A stretch of DNA of 64,000 nucleotides from Streptosporangium amethystogenes (GTDB lineage Bacteria > Actinomycetota > Actinomycetes > Streptosporangiales > Streptosporangiaceae). The translations under genes were made by a program, and so were the position numbers. The notes beneath the pieces are model-generated. The model saw only the letters and a list, made by a program, of their open reading frames with translations. It did not search any database and was not told the DNA's origin. This document shows, one piece after another, positions 24,762-33,093 of the stretch (its first letter is position 1; each line of letters opens with the position of its first letter). The DNA lies in NCBI RefSeq assembly GCF_000721075.1, contig NZ_JOEQ01000031.1, forward strand, positions 1 through 64,000, given 5' to 3'.

Positions 24762-25535
24762 TCACATGCTTGACGCGCGCTCTAGGAAACATGACCGGGC
24801 GTGCGGCGTGGGCGCCGGTCCCGGCCGGCGGCGCCCCATCGAAAGTCCACCGCCCGGCAGGCAGACGAAGCGTAAATCGTCAGGACCACGGATGCTCCAC
24901 GCCTCGAATTGGGGATCGGGTTTCACGTTCAGGTGCGTCCCGGTGTCGAAGACCAACCGCAGCGCACCAGACTTGAAGGCAACCGGCGACACGATTGTCG
25001 CGCCGAAGAGAGCCAGGGCCGGCGCCACCTCCTGGCGTTCAGGGGCCAGCTGGACCGGCTTCGCATCGGGAGCGCTCAGTGGGCCGCTGGTGAGCGTCGC
25101 CGTGGACTCGATGTTCACCTGGACGTCACCGTCGAGGAGCAATGTCAACTGATAACTCACCCGGACCTGAACCACCTGCATCCCCCGGTAGGGCAGAAGC
25201 CAACGGTCCTCCAGCTCGGCCAGATCTGCCGGTGTGGTCACAATGCCGTCTGAGCGCATGACCGCTTCCCGGACCAGCGGGTCAGCAGCCACCTGATCCC
25301 TCCTCCGGTGGTTCACTGAGACCACCATCCGGAGCCTCTCCTCCTCATGGGGGAGCACGTAGAAGAGGACCTTGTACTCCCGGCCGTCTTCTCCGGTGAC
25401 GTGCTCCCAGTCCTTGTCACCGTTCTCTTCCATCACGGCAAGCTCGTCGTAGCGCGCGACACGTCGCCACCGGTCCAGGTACTCCTCCGCGATCCCCGCC
25501 GCGACCTTCTCGTTCAGCTTCACCGGATCATCCAA
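24762..25535 (-). CDS. DUF6188-like protein with extra N-terminal domain
   Basis: Residues about 112-245 match DUF6188: LPYRGMQVVQVRVSYQLTLL, FGATIVSPVAFKSGALRLVF, LNVKPDPQFEAWSIRGPDDL, FVCLPGGGLS. The N-terminal 100 residues (GIAEEYLDRWRRVARYDELA, GREYKVLFYVLPHEEERLRM) look like a separate small alpha/beta domain that I have seen as free-standing hypothetical proteins. DUF6188 is uncharacterised and frequent in polymorphic-toxin and mobile contexts. There is no signal peptide. The start is at the ATG at 25535; the upstream DNA encodes a broken cupin on the other strand. Confidence 0.65.
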   Translation of the reverse strand: MDDPVKLNEKVAAGIAEEYLDRWRRVARYDELAVMEENGDKDWEHVTGEDGREYKVLFYVLPHEEERLRMVVSVNHRRRDQVAADPLVREAVMRSDGIVTTPADLAELEDRWLLPYRGMQVVQVRVSYQLTLLLDGDVQVNIESTATLTSGPLSAPDAKPVQLAPERQEVAPALALFGATIVSPVAFKSGALRLVFDTGTHLNVKPDPQFEAWSIRGPDDLRFVCLPGGGLSMGRRRPGPAPTPHARSCFLERASSM

Positions 25536-25544
25536 CTCCTACAC

Positions 25545-25860
25545 CGACGACGCCGACCAGTACCGGGGCCGGCTCATGGGCCACTTCGTCGACTCCGGAG
25601 CCGGAGGCATTCGCTCCACCGACGCGCTCGAAGTGAAGCGGGGCGTCCACCCCGCCGGCCAGCAATGCCCCGAGTGGACCGCCGACGACCAACGCACCAC
25701 TCTTCTGCTGCTGATCCAAGGCCGCTTCCGCCTTGACCTCAATCTGAGCAGCACGCCCCTCGAACACCAATGCGACTACGTCGGCATCGACCATTCCTGG
25801 CAGGCCGAAGAAGACTCAGTCATATTGACCGTTCGCCGGCCATCGGTGCCATGGGTATAA
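25545..25860 (+). pseudogene. Cupin-like (AraC-type sensor) protein, probably degenerate
   Basis: The frame carries LMGHFVDSGAGGIRSTDALE-VKRG, RTTLLLLIQGRFRLDL and VGIDHSWQAEEDSVILTVRR, resembling small actinobacterial cupins that end GPGIDHSW. A short deletion lies in the last strand (QCDYVGIDHSW lacks the usual LWGP). The ATG at 25576 would give 94 residues, shorter than the family. Homology extends upstream without a start codon. Confidence 0.45.
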
Positions 25861-25902
25861 ACCTCTTTACATGACAGTTCGAAACTCTTCACACTTGCGG
25901 GC

Positions 25903-27093
25903 ATGACTGTTGATGGACTGACGGCTGCCGTGCGTTCGTGGGATGAACAAGCACTCAGCAGGCTGCTCTCCCGCGGTGCGGATGCGAACCATGTCGACAG
26001 CAACGGGCGGACACCCCTGTCTGTAGCAGCCGAGCAAGGAGCGGTGGACATGGTTGAGGCCCTGCTCACCTATGACGCCGATCCTCGCGTTCTCGACAGC
26101 GATGGGAAGACGCCCTATGAGATCACGTCGAGGCTGGCCTCAACCGACATCGAAGCCGAGTTGGAACGCAGAGCGAAGAGCCGGGCGCAAGGGCGCCAGG
26201 AAACCGAACCCCTTGTGATCAAGCGTGAGCAGCTCCAGGATGGGACCGAACTGGTGCGCGCCGAACTGCACACAGACGACGGGCCAATAGAACTGGCCAT
26301 GGAGACCGGTCACGCGGCGATCGCAAGGATGCTCGAACCCCGTCTTGGGATTCATCTCCCGTTCGCGGATTTGACCCAGCGCGCCCTCGCGTACGCCGAT
26401 CCAGATGACGCGGAGCGGTGGGCGATCATAGGCGTACTGCACATTCGGGGGGACACCGAGACATTCCAGGGAGCCGTAGAGTTGTGCGCCAGCACGCAGT
26501 CGGCGGAGCGGCTCTTGGGGGCGGACATCCTGGCACAGCTCGGCGTCGCAAACGGCCGACCTTTCCACGAGCAGAGCCTGCCGATCCTGCGGCGGATGGC
26601 CACCCAGGAAAGCGATCCCACCCTGCTCTCCGGAGTGATCTTCGCACTCAACCATCATGGGAACAAGCGCGCATTCCCCGAGGTCGTCCGCCTAGCCGAC
26701 CACGACAGCGAGGTGATCCGCTATGCTGTCGCGCGCGTTTTGCCGACGGTGCTGCCGAAAGGCAACGCCGAAGGGCTATCCGCGCTGATCAGACTGACCC
26801 AGGACACCGACGACGAGAACAGAGACTGGGCGACGGCGGGTCTGGCGGGGCTCGAAGACGACAACGCGGTGATTCGCGAGGCGCTATACGCACGTCTCGA
26901 TGACCCCTGCTTGATCATCGCCGTAGAGGCCGCGCGGGGTCTCGCACTGCGCGGTGATCGCCGAGGGTTGGACGGAGTCCGCAGGTATCTCGCCGAACCC
27001 CGTGACGACGAAGACTGGTACATGCGAGACCTCGTTCTGGAGACGGCTAAGGAACTCGGCGACGCGCGACTACTCCAGCATCTCAACGCATGA
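25903..27093 (+). CDS. Ankyrin/HEAT-repeat protein
   Basis: A 396-residue all-helical protein. Residues 1-90 hold ankyrin repeats (RLLSRGADANHVDSNGRTPL, VEALLTYDADPRVLDSDGKT). A basic linker (ERRAKSRAQGRQ) is followed by about five HEAT-like helix pairs (170-390; VVRLADHDSEVIRYAVARVL, DDPCLIIAVEAARGLALRGD). Both repeat types are protein-interaction scaffolds. There is no signal peptide, membrane helix or catalytic motif. The combination is unusual for a small orphan gene and may bind a toxin or effector. It is intact, with a high G+C third position. Confidence 0.75.
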   Translation: MTVDGLTAAVRSWDEQALSRLLSRGADANHVDSNGRTPLSVAAEQGAVDMVEALLTYDADPRVLDSDGKTPYEITSRLASTDIEAELERRAKSRAQGRQETEPLVIKREQLQDGTELVRAELHTDDGPIELAMETGHAAIARMLEPRLGIHLPFADLTQRALAYADPDDAERWAIIGVLHIRGDTETFQGAVELCASTQSAERLLGADILAQLGVANGRPFHEQSLPILRRMATQESDPTLLSGVIFALNHHGNKRAFPEVVRLADHDSEVIRYAVARVLPTVLPKGNAEGLSALIRLTQDTDDENRDWATAGLAGLEDDNAVIREALYARLDDPCLIIAVEAARGLALRGDRRGLDGVRRYLAEPRDDEDWYMRDLVLETAKELGDARLLQHLNA

Positions 27094-27231
27094 GGGTGCG
27101 GCCAGTGCTGATGGGCTCGGCCAACCGATACGAGCCGAAATCATCCAAACCGCTGACGGGCATCGAGGCCGGTACCACCCGAACGGTCGCCCAGCGATGA
27201 TGGTGGGCCACACGTGGTCGGGGACGATCCT

Positions 27232-27305
27232 CGTATAGGGGGAACCAGCATGCTTGATCTTGCAGACTGCGTCCATCGGTGACTTCGCCCGGCCGTCGGC
27301 CTAAG
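27232..27305 (+). repeat. Repeat C, copy 2
   Basis: About 74 bp nearly identical to 3319-3392, ending CGGCCGTCGGCCTAAG. An open frame without its own start begins directly after it, so it marks a recombination or insertion junction. The 27094-27231 stretch before it holds nothing recognisable. Confidence 0.7.
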
Positions 27306-27306
27306 T

Positions 27307-27727
27307 CTATGTCGTCGCCTCACAGCCCGCTCAAGTCGCCGCCGGCACCCCTGCCCTCAAGGTCGATGGGGTTGAAGTACATTACCTGCCTGACGGCCTC
27401 AGCCAGCCGGAAGCCATGCCCACGACGGCCGCTGACCTGAGCGGAACGGCGCTTCGCTGGCGAGGTGACGGTGATCGAATGGTTCAGGTGTCCGTCTACC
27501 ACCCACAGCACAAGATGAGCGATGCTCTGGACATCCTTACGCTGAATGTCATGCGCTGGCCCGTCGAGCCCAGGAAGGCCACCGATCCGGTGGTCTCCGG
27601 GGACGGCACAGACATGATGTGGGTGGCGGATCACGGGGTGGTGCTCATGGTCACCACGTCGGAGTCGGCGAAGGACGCACTCGACGCGGTCGCCCGAGAC
27701 CTTCATGTTTCACGGGCCCCTGCCTAG
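27307..27727 (+). pseudogene. C-terminal fragment of an unknown (secreted-type) protein
   Basis: Open from the end of repeat C: VVASQPAQVAAGTPALKVDG, VEVHYLPDGLSQPEAMPTTA, LRWRGDGDRMVQVSVYHPQH, VVLMVTTSESAKDALDAVAR. It ends at 27727. The style (a domain of strands and a final helix after an Ala-rich stretch) resembles the outer part of anti-sigma-type membrane proteins. No start codon occurs before Met 27416, and homology plainly extends upstream, so it is a 5'-truncated gene. Confidence 0.5.
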
Positions 27728-27811
27728 AGGGTAGGTGCGTTGGTCCATGTGCGGCTGATCAGAGCGCCCCTGCCGGAGCTGCTCATGCGGTTCGGGCAGG
27801 CGTACCGGCGT

Positions 27812-27966
27812 CATGCCCGTTGCGTGCCCGCTAGGAGAGTGACCAAAGGGGAACCACGGGTACTCGAAGCGCTACCCCGAAGGTCAGCGTCTCCCAGGTC
27901 AGTGACTAGGCACGATAGAGACTTCCCAGGCTGACAGCGCGGGTTCGATTCCCGTCACCCGCTCCA
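27812..27966 (+). repeat. att-like repeat R12 with tRNA-Gly(CCC) 3' half
   Basis: GCCCGTTGCGTGCCCGC, AGTGACCAAAGGGGAACC and ACGGGTACTCGAAG arms, then ACTTCCCAGGCTGACAG, the T arm and the intact end CACCCGCTCCA (27966). With R4 it is the best preserved tRNA 3' half in the window. Confidence 0.75.
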
Positions 27967-27971
27967 TCTCA

Positions 27972-28020
27972 AAGGCCCAGGACGGTGGTAGATCCCCGGC
28001 ACGGGCCTTGATCGTCTCTA
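27972..28020 (+). terminator. Terminator-like hairpin downstream of R12
   Basis: AAGGCCC (27972-27978) and GGGCCTT (28003-28009) can pair, followed by GATCGTCTCTATGG. It matches the hairpin after R10. Positions 28021-28108 hold nothing else. Confidence 0.5.
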
Positions 28021-28108
28021 TGGTCTTCTTCCCCCGCGTCTCGGATCAGCCGATTACGAGGGGCCGCCGCACTACCGGCGGGCCGAGGCGTCACTCCGAC
28101 CTGCGCGA

Positions 28109-29155
28109 TCAGTTGGGCAGGGTCGCGGCCAGCGGTGCGCCGATCTGGATGTCGAAATACGCCGCGAAGTTATCTTCGCGGGCACCGCCCCGACGCGCGT
28201 CGATGATCACGACCGTCCCCGCCACAATGCCGGCGAAGCCGGTGCCGGACCGCCGGGACTGTTCGATGCGCTCGGTGACCGGGCGGCGAACCGCCTCGGT
28301 GAGAAAGGTGAGGCCGCGCGGAAACTCCTGGCTGAGCGGATGCCGTTGCCGCCCCGACTCGATCAGGCTGCCGATGCCGAACCGAGCCGAGACGATTTGA
28401 TCACCGTTGAGAGTGACACGGAAGTAGCCGTTCGACTGGGAGCGGTTGCAGCTCTCCTGGGGCGGATAGGCGCAGTCGTAACCACCGGCCCGAAGATCAT
28501 CCACGACCGAGCTCATCGTGGTCGCGTAGCGCTCGGCGCCGAACGGCCAGCGTCGTACCGCATTGTCCCGGGCGGTGACGACCAGTCCGTCGATCACGGA
28601 ATAGTTGTAGTCCGCATGCGTGTCCCGCCACGCGGTCCGGGGGGTCTCGTCGATCCGCTGCACCCTCCGGCTCCGGAGGTCGCGATCGAAATCGTTGATC
28701 TCCTGTCGTACGCGATCACCGGCGTCGGACCAGATCGCGGCCAGCGCCGGTGCCGCAGCAGCGGCGACCTGGTTATCCGGCTGCCCTACGGGCGGGAACC
28801 ACGCCCAGACGAGGCGGTCGTCATGGTCGAGCAGGAACTGCGCCACCTGCGGGTGGACCGTGTCCGCCTGGTCACGGTGACCGATCCGACACCACAGGGC
28901 ACGGCCGTCCGCATTGGCCCGGACGTGCGCGCAGAACCAGCCGGCTTCCTTCAACGGCCGAGTGACGGACCCGGCCGTACCGCCGGCCGGGACGGGGTCG
29001 GCCCGCGAGTTCTCATCCGCTGCGACGTGGTCGTAGACGCCGTCGGGCGGCAACGACGGCGGCTCGGCCGATCGGGTGCAGCCGGTCAGCGCGAGCAGGC
29101 CGAGGATCATGATCATGATCCTGCGAATGGCCGGCCAAGGTCGGCGTGCGCGCAT
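28109..29155 (-). CDS. Large lipoprotein of unknown function
   Basis: The 348-residue product begins MRARRPWPAIRRIMIMILG and has the lipobox LALTGC, so it is predicted to be exported and lipid-anchored. The mature part has TRPLKEAGWFCAHVRANADG, ALWCRIGHRD, YDCAYPPQESCNRSQ (four Cys, possibly two disulfides) and a C-terminal domain ending in AYFDIQIGAP. No family recognised. The longer frame (to 29209) lacks a signal-like start. It is divergent from a truncated regulator and an MFS gene. Confidence 0.6.
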   Translation of the reverse strand: MRARRPWPAIRRIMIMILGLLALTGCTRSAEPPSLPPDGVYDHVAADENSRADPVPAGGTAGSVTRPLKEAGWFCAHVRANADGRALWCRIGHRDQADTVHPQVAQFLLDHDDRLVWAWFPPVGQPDNQVAAAAAPALAAIWSDAGDRVRQEINDFDRDLRSRRVQRIDETPRTAWRDTHADYNYSVIDGLVVTARDNAVRRWPFGAERYATTMSSVVDDLRAGGYDCAYPPQESCNRSQSNGYFRVTLNGDQIVSARFGIGSLIESGRQRHPLSQEFPRGLTFLTEAVRRPVTERIEQSRRSGTGFAGIVAGTVVIIDARRGGAREDNFAAYFDIQIGAPLAATLPN

Positions 29156-29257
29156 GGAGAACGGAAGGGACACGGGTTCATCGAAGCCGCCGGACCACTG
29201 ATTCGACAACTTCGATCATCAGGAGCGGGTTCACGGTGAGGTCGGAACCGTCGACGA

Positions 29258-29506
29258 GTGAGCACGGCGACGACGATCTGGATGCCATCCGCGGTGTTCC
29301 GCAGGACCGACGGAGAACCCACAAGCTGGCCGCGCGGTCCCTTCTCCAGCGAGACCTGGCTCCACGTGACCGACGACGAGCTGGCCGAGTTCGCCGCCGA
29401 GATCGCCGCGGTGATGACCCGATGGGCCGAACGCGAGCTACCCGACGACGGCAGAGACCGCGAGACCGTGTTCGCCTTCGCCCGGGCGGTGCCAGGGCAG
29501 CCATGA
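29258..29506 (+). pseudogene. C-terminal remnant of a winged-helix (ArsR-like) regulator
   Basis: WLHVTDDELAEFAAEIAAVM and ERELPDDGRDRETVFAFARA resemble the C-terminal helix and end of actinobacterial helix-turn-helix proteins that precede MFS genes. The DNA-binding part is missing. Its stop overlaps the MFS start (ATGA), the usual coupling of such pairs. Confidence 0.5.
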
Positions 29507-30795
29507 CCCAGGCCCCCACCACCCCCACCACCCCCATCGTCCGGCCGCCCCGGTTCGGCCTGCTCCGCGGGCGTGACTTCCGGCTGCTCTGGATCGGCGA
29601 GAGTGCCAGCAGCCTGGGCAGCTCGGTCACCAGCGTCGCCCTCCCGCTGGTCGCGGTGACCACATTGCACGCCTCCGCGTTCGAGGTCAGTGTGCTCGCG
29701 GCGGCCACGTGGCTGCCGTGGCTGGTCATCGGCTTGCCCGCGGGCGCCTGGGTGGACCGGCTCCCACGGCGCACGGTGATGCTGGTGGCCGACTACGTGT
29801 CGATGGCTGCTTTTCTGAGCGTGCCGGTCACGGCCGTCCTGGGCATGCTGACCACCGTCCAGCTCGCCTTGGTCGCCCTGGTCGCGGGCACGGCGAAGGT
29901 GTTCTTCGCGACCGCCTACCGCGCGTATCTGCCCTCCCTGGTTCAGAGCGAGGACCTGCTGGAGGCCAATGCCAAGCTGCAGGGCAGCGAGCAGGTGGCC
30001 AACCTGGCGGGGCCGGGCGTGGCCGGGTTGGTCGCGCAACTGTTCTCGGCTGTCGGCGGGCTCCTGGTGGACGCCGCGAGTTTCGCCGTCTCCGCCCTCT
30101 GCCTCCAGGGCATCGGGCACCGGGAGGTCGTCGAGAGGGGCCCGCGGCGACGGCTGCGCAGCGAGATCCGGGAGGGGATGCGGACGGTCGTGGCCGACCC
30201 GCTGCTGCGCGGCAACATGCTCTACGGGTGCGTCGCCAACCTGGCGCTGACCGGCTACACGTCCCTTCTGGTCGTCTTCCTGGTTGACGACGTCGGGCTG
30301 AGCGCGGCGACGACCGGCGCGCTGATCGCCGTGACCAGCCTGGGAGGCGTCATCGGCGCCTTCGCGGCGCGGCCGCTGGCGGCGCGGCTGGGCAGTGCCC
30401 GTGCCTTCCTGGTCGGCAAGGCCGCACTGCCTCCGGCCGGCCTGTTCATCGCATGTGCCGATCAGGGGGTGATGCTGGTGCCGTTCGTCATCGCCAGCAT
30501 CGTGATCATCGCCGGCGTCGTCGCGGGGAACGTGATCTTCTCGGGTTTCACCCAGGGCTACGTACCCACGGCACTCATGGGGAGGGTGAGCACCAGCAGC
30601 CAGGTGGTCAACTTCGGCGCGATGCCGCTGGGCGCCCTGCTGGCAGGAACGCTGGCCGTCACGTTCAGTGTCAGGGCCACACTGTGGATCATGCTGAGCA
30701 TCTTCGCCCTCAGCGGGCTGATCCTGCTGGCCTCGCCCCTACGCCGGCTGCGGGACCTGCCGTCAGGACGGATGGAGCCGCCCACCGAGCGCTGA
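29503..30795 (+). CDS. MFS transporter
   Basis: The 430-residue protein is the MFS_3/enterobactin-exporter-like type: RDFRLLWIGESASSLGSSVT at the start of helix 1, GAWVDRLPRRTVMLVADYVS (motif A), AYRAYLPSLVQSEDLLEANA between helices 4 and 5, and about twelve hydrophobic helices. It probably exports drugs or metabolites with proton exchange. I chose the ATG at 29503, overlapping the stop of a regulator remnant, over the long upstream extension. The regulator being broken may leave expression constitutive. Confidence 0.88.
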   Translation: MTQAPTTPTTPIVRPPRFGLLRGRDFRLLWIGESASSLGSSVTSVALPLVAVTTLHASAFEVSVLAAATWLPWLVIGLPAGAWVDRLPRRTVMLVADYVSMAAFLSVPVTAVLGMLTTVQLALVALVAGTAKVFFATAYRAYLPSLVQSEDLLEANAKLQGSEQVANLAGPGVAGLVAQLFSAVGGLLVDAASFAVSALCLQGIGHREVVERGPRRRLRSEIREGMRTVVADPLLRGNMLYGCVANLALTGYTSLLVVFLVDDVGLSAATTGALIAVTSLGGVIGAFAARPLAARLGSARAFLVGKAALPPAGLFIACADQGVMLVPFVIASIVIIAGVVAGNVIFSGFTQGYVPTALMGRVSTSSQVVNFGAMPLGALLAGTLAVTFSVRATLWIMLSIFALSGLILLASPLRRLRDLPSGRMEPPTER

Positions 30796-30871
30796 CGGAA
30801 TTTTCGCCGACGTCGAGAGTGGCAGGCCCAAACGGGCCGTAGGTCAAGAATCACAGTTCCGCTGTTCTTCG

Positions 30872-30985
30872 TCACCGGGCCACGGCCAGGCGGTAGTTCT
30901 CGTCGGTGGTGAGGCGGTTCCGATGGGGGTCGTCCGCGGTGATGACGCCGCCGTCCAGGATGAGGACACGGTCGGCGTCATTCGA
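30872..30985 (-). pseudogene. ABC transporter ATP-binding protein C-terminal fragment
   Basis: The minus strand encodes DADRVLILDGGVITADDPHR and ends NYRLAVAR. This is the strand and tail following the H-loop of ABC exporter ATPases (ADRVLVLDGG). Only about 35 residues remain. It is tail-to-tail with the MFS gene. Confidence 0.6.
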
Positions 30986-31294
30986 CGTACGTTATCCCTT
31001 TGATCCACCGGGGATACACGCCATCACGAACCTCATGAGGAGAGCCCGGCCTCGGACATGCCATCCGGGAAGAACCACACCCACTATCGCCTCGGGCTGT
31101 CCCGAGGAGACGATTTCGCGTCCAGACGCCGCGCGATCCGCTCTCCTGATCGCTACCGCTTTTTACCACTTGCCGCACCGTCTTCCAGGCCTCCGGCGGG
31201 GGCCTGGGCTCCAAGGTGATCGCGATATGTGCCTGGGCGGTCTACCGGGTGGCCGGCGGGGCTCTGCCGAGTCTTGATGTGTCACGATTCCTAC
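30986..31294. other. Intergenic stretch without recognisable content
   Basis: About 300 bp between an ABC remnant and the deaminase gene. No frame resembles a family, and no repeat or terminator is clear. Confidence 0.4.
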
Positions 31295-31741
31295 ATGCAG
31301 CTTGATCAAAGTCTTGTCAACGCGGCCATCGCACAGATGGATCGGCGATGGCCTGCCGGGGAGGAGGGTGGTGCCGCGGCCGTCTACTTGGATGACGGGC
31401 GGATCCTCACCAGCGTCGGCCTGGACAACCTCAACGGCGGAGTCTCCCTATGCCATGAGACCGGTGCCATCTGCCAGGCCTACACGCTCGACAAGAAGAT
31501 CACCGCCTCCGTGTGCGTATATCGGGACCCCGAACGTGAGCGCGTCCTCGTCCTTCCCCCGTGTGGCATCTGCCAGGAGCGCCTGGCCTTGTGGGGGCCT
31601 GATGTCCAGGTCGGTGTGCCCGACGACTCCAGCGTGACGGGGTGGAGCGCTCGCACCCTTCGCGACGTGAACCCGTTCTACTGGGGATCGCAGTTCACCG
31701 AAGACGGGGCCTGGCCGGCCCCCGAAGCCCACTTCTCCTGA
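31295..31741 (+). CDS. Cytidine-deaminase-like protein
   Basis: The 148-residue product has the zinc site of the cytidine/blasticidin deaminase fold, but with C-H-E in place of the usual C/H-A-E (SLCHETGAICQA), and the PCGICQERL pair of cysteines. The catalytic Glu of HE is present. Such enzymes hydrolyse cytidine-type or blasticidin-type substrates in the cytoplasm. The C-terminus (VNPFYWGSQF, then AWPAPEAHF) is unlike housekeeping Cdd. The ATG at 31295 fits the start of the fold. Single gene just upstream of R13. Confidence 0.75.
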   Translation: MQLDQSLVNAAIAQMDRRWPAGEEGGAAAVYLDDGRILTSVGLDNLNGGVSLCHETGAICQAYTLDKKITASVCVYRDPERERVLVLPPCGICQERLALWGPDVQVGVPDDSSVTGWSARTLRDVNPFYWGSQFTEDGAWPAPEAHFS

Positions 31742-31759
31742 CCGGCGCGGTACGTTCCC

Positions 31760-31860
31760 ACGGTGATCGTCGTGCCATCAACCCCGGTAACGAGGGGTCG
31801 CTCACGACCGGCCCCGGCCGCTTTACGCAGAGCGGGTTCGATTCTCGTTACCCGCTTTCC
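31760..31860 (+). repeat. att-like repeat R13, shortened
   Basis: GTGCCATCAACCCCGGTAAC, GAGGGGTCGCTCACGACCGG arms and a T arm AGCGGGTTCGATTCTCGT with TACCCGCTTTCC, ending about 31860. The anticodon loop part is deleted. It is the last such repeat, and the gene content becomes conventional beyond it. Confidence 0.6.
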
Positions 31861-31927
31861 TTCTTCAAGGCCCTGGCAGGACGCGCCATGAGCGGGGGCA
31901 GCCCTTTCGCACTGAAGCCCCTATGGT

Positions 31928-32221
31928 TCAGGGCTCGTTCAGAGGGATCACCCGGTCGCGCGCCGCGATGGCCAAGGCGATGAAATCACGAAACCGCGCG
32001 AACTCCTCCTGGTTCATCTTCAGTCTCACCCCGCCCGTGACCTGGTCGTCTCCCTGCCTCGTGCCGACCCGAACCTTGAACCCATCGCCGTGCGGCTGGG
32101 CATCCACCCCAAGAAACACCACATGGTAGCGACTGCTCTCAGCCAGACCCCGGTGAAAGATTTCAAGGGTCCTGTCGTCCTGAACCAGAATGTAATCGCC
32201 GAGCTGAAACTCCGCCGCCAT
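31928..32221 (-). CDS. Small hypothetical protein
   Basis: A 97-residue soluble protein: FQLGDYILVQDDRTLEIFHR, FLGVDAQPHGDGFKVRVGTR, NQEEFARFRDFIALAIAARD. The style suggests a small beta domain with a final helix; I recall similar uncharacterised actinobacterial proteins. GGGAG stands close to the ATG at 32221. Function unknown. Confidence 0.55.
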   Translation of the reverse strand: MAAEFQLGDYILVQDDRTLEIFHRGLAESSRYHVVFLGVDAQPHGDGFKVRVGTRQGDDQVTGGVRLKMNQEEFARFRDFIALAIAARDRVIPLNEP

Positions 32222-32355
32222 AGCTCCCGCTTCGAAACCGCATAGACAACAGTGCCACGACTGTCCCACACGATCGATGGCCGCACACCGAACCGGTGAC
32301 ATACGCATCGGCAATTCCGAACAGTCCCTCGCAGGAGTCGGGCTCCCCACCGGCA

Positions 32356-32952
32356 TCAGGACGACTGCGCTCGCCGTAGTCCCCGAAGGAGCAGTTCGAC
32401 CAGTCGGCGGGGGTCATAGCGGGGGTCGCTGTCACGTCCGACGCAGAGGTTGCCGATGCCGCGCATCAGCTCGTAGGCGTGCGTACCTGGCCTGATTTCG
32501 CCGGCGTCGACCGCGGCGTCGAGCAACTGCGTGCAGACGGGCACCAGGCGGTCGAGGAAGTAGGTGTGCAGCGCGTCGAAGCCGCCGCTGTCCGATTGCA
32601 GCGCGTTGGCGAGTCCGTGCTTCGTGACCAGGAAGTCAACGAAGAGGTCGACCCACTCGCGCAGTGCCGCGAACGGCGAGTCGGCGTTGGCCAGCAGGGT
32701 CGGGCCGGCCTCGGCGCAGGCCTCGACCTGGTGGCGGTAGACGGCGACGACGAGATCCGCCCGAGCCGGGAAGTGGCGGTAGATCGTCCCGATCCCGACA
32801 CCGGCTCTGGCCGCGATCTCACGGATCGGCGCGTCGACGCCGGAGGTGACGAACACCGCGGCGGCGGCGGCAAGCAGCGTCTGCTGGTTTCGCAGCGCGT
32901 CGGCCCGCTTGCTTCGGGCCGGCACCTCCCCGAACTGGCCTGCAGTCGACAC
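32356..32952 (-). CDS. TetR-family transcriptional regulator
   Basis: The 198-residue protein has the N-terminal helix-turn-helix (LLAAAAAVFVTSGVDAPIRE, IAARAGVGIGTIYRHFPARA) and a TetR C-terminal ligand domain. It is divergent from the hydrolase gene at 33094, with two palindromes and a strong promoter between them, so it very likely represses that gene and perhaps itself. Confidence 0.9.
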   Translation of the reverse strand: MSTAGQFGEVPARSKRADALRNQQTLLAAAAAVFVTSGVDAPIREIAARAGVGIGTIYRHFPARADLVVAVYRHQVEACAEAGPTLLANADSPFAALREWVDLFVDFLVTKHGLANALQSDSGGFDALHTYFLDRLVPVCTQLLDAAVDAGEIRPGTHAYELMRGIGNLCVGRDSDPRYDPRRLVELLLRGLRRAQSS

Positions 32953-32976
32953 CGCGCTCTCCTTCCGGACGACCGA

Positions 32977-33016
32977 TTGACAAAGCGGAACATGGTTCCG
33001 TATTGTTCCGGAACAA
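32977..33016 (+). promoter_or_regulatory. Promoter with overlapping TetR-type operators
   Basis: TTGACA (32977-32982) and TATTGT (33001-33006), 18 bp apart, make a good sigma-70-type promoter toward the hydrolase gene. GGAACATGGTTCC (32987-32999) fills the spacer and TTGTTCCGGAACAA (33003-33016) covers the -10. The shared GGAAC/GTTCC half-sites suggest one repressor binding twice. Confidence 0.65.
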
Positions 33017-33093
33017 CGATCCGCTTTGAGGGTAACCGAAGCGGAACCCTCCTGTCCGCCTCACCCGCCTCCGGCCGAATGGAACCACACATC

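Noticed and set aside
30978..31214. Small minus-strand frame upstream of the deaminase gene
   Set aside because: No SD and no family resemblance, with composition typical of chance frames.
296..31860. A CRISPR array formed by the recurrent repeats
   Set aside because: Repeats are 80-160 bp, diverged, kilobases apart and tied to tRNA cores. There are no short, evenly spaced spacers and no cas genes.
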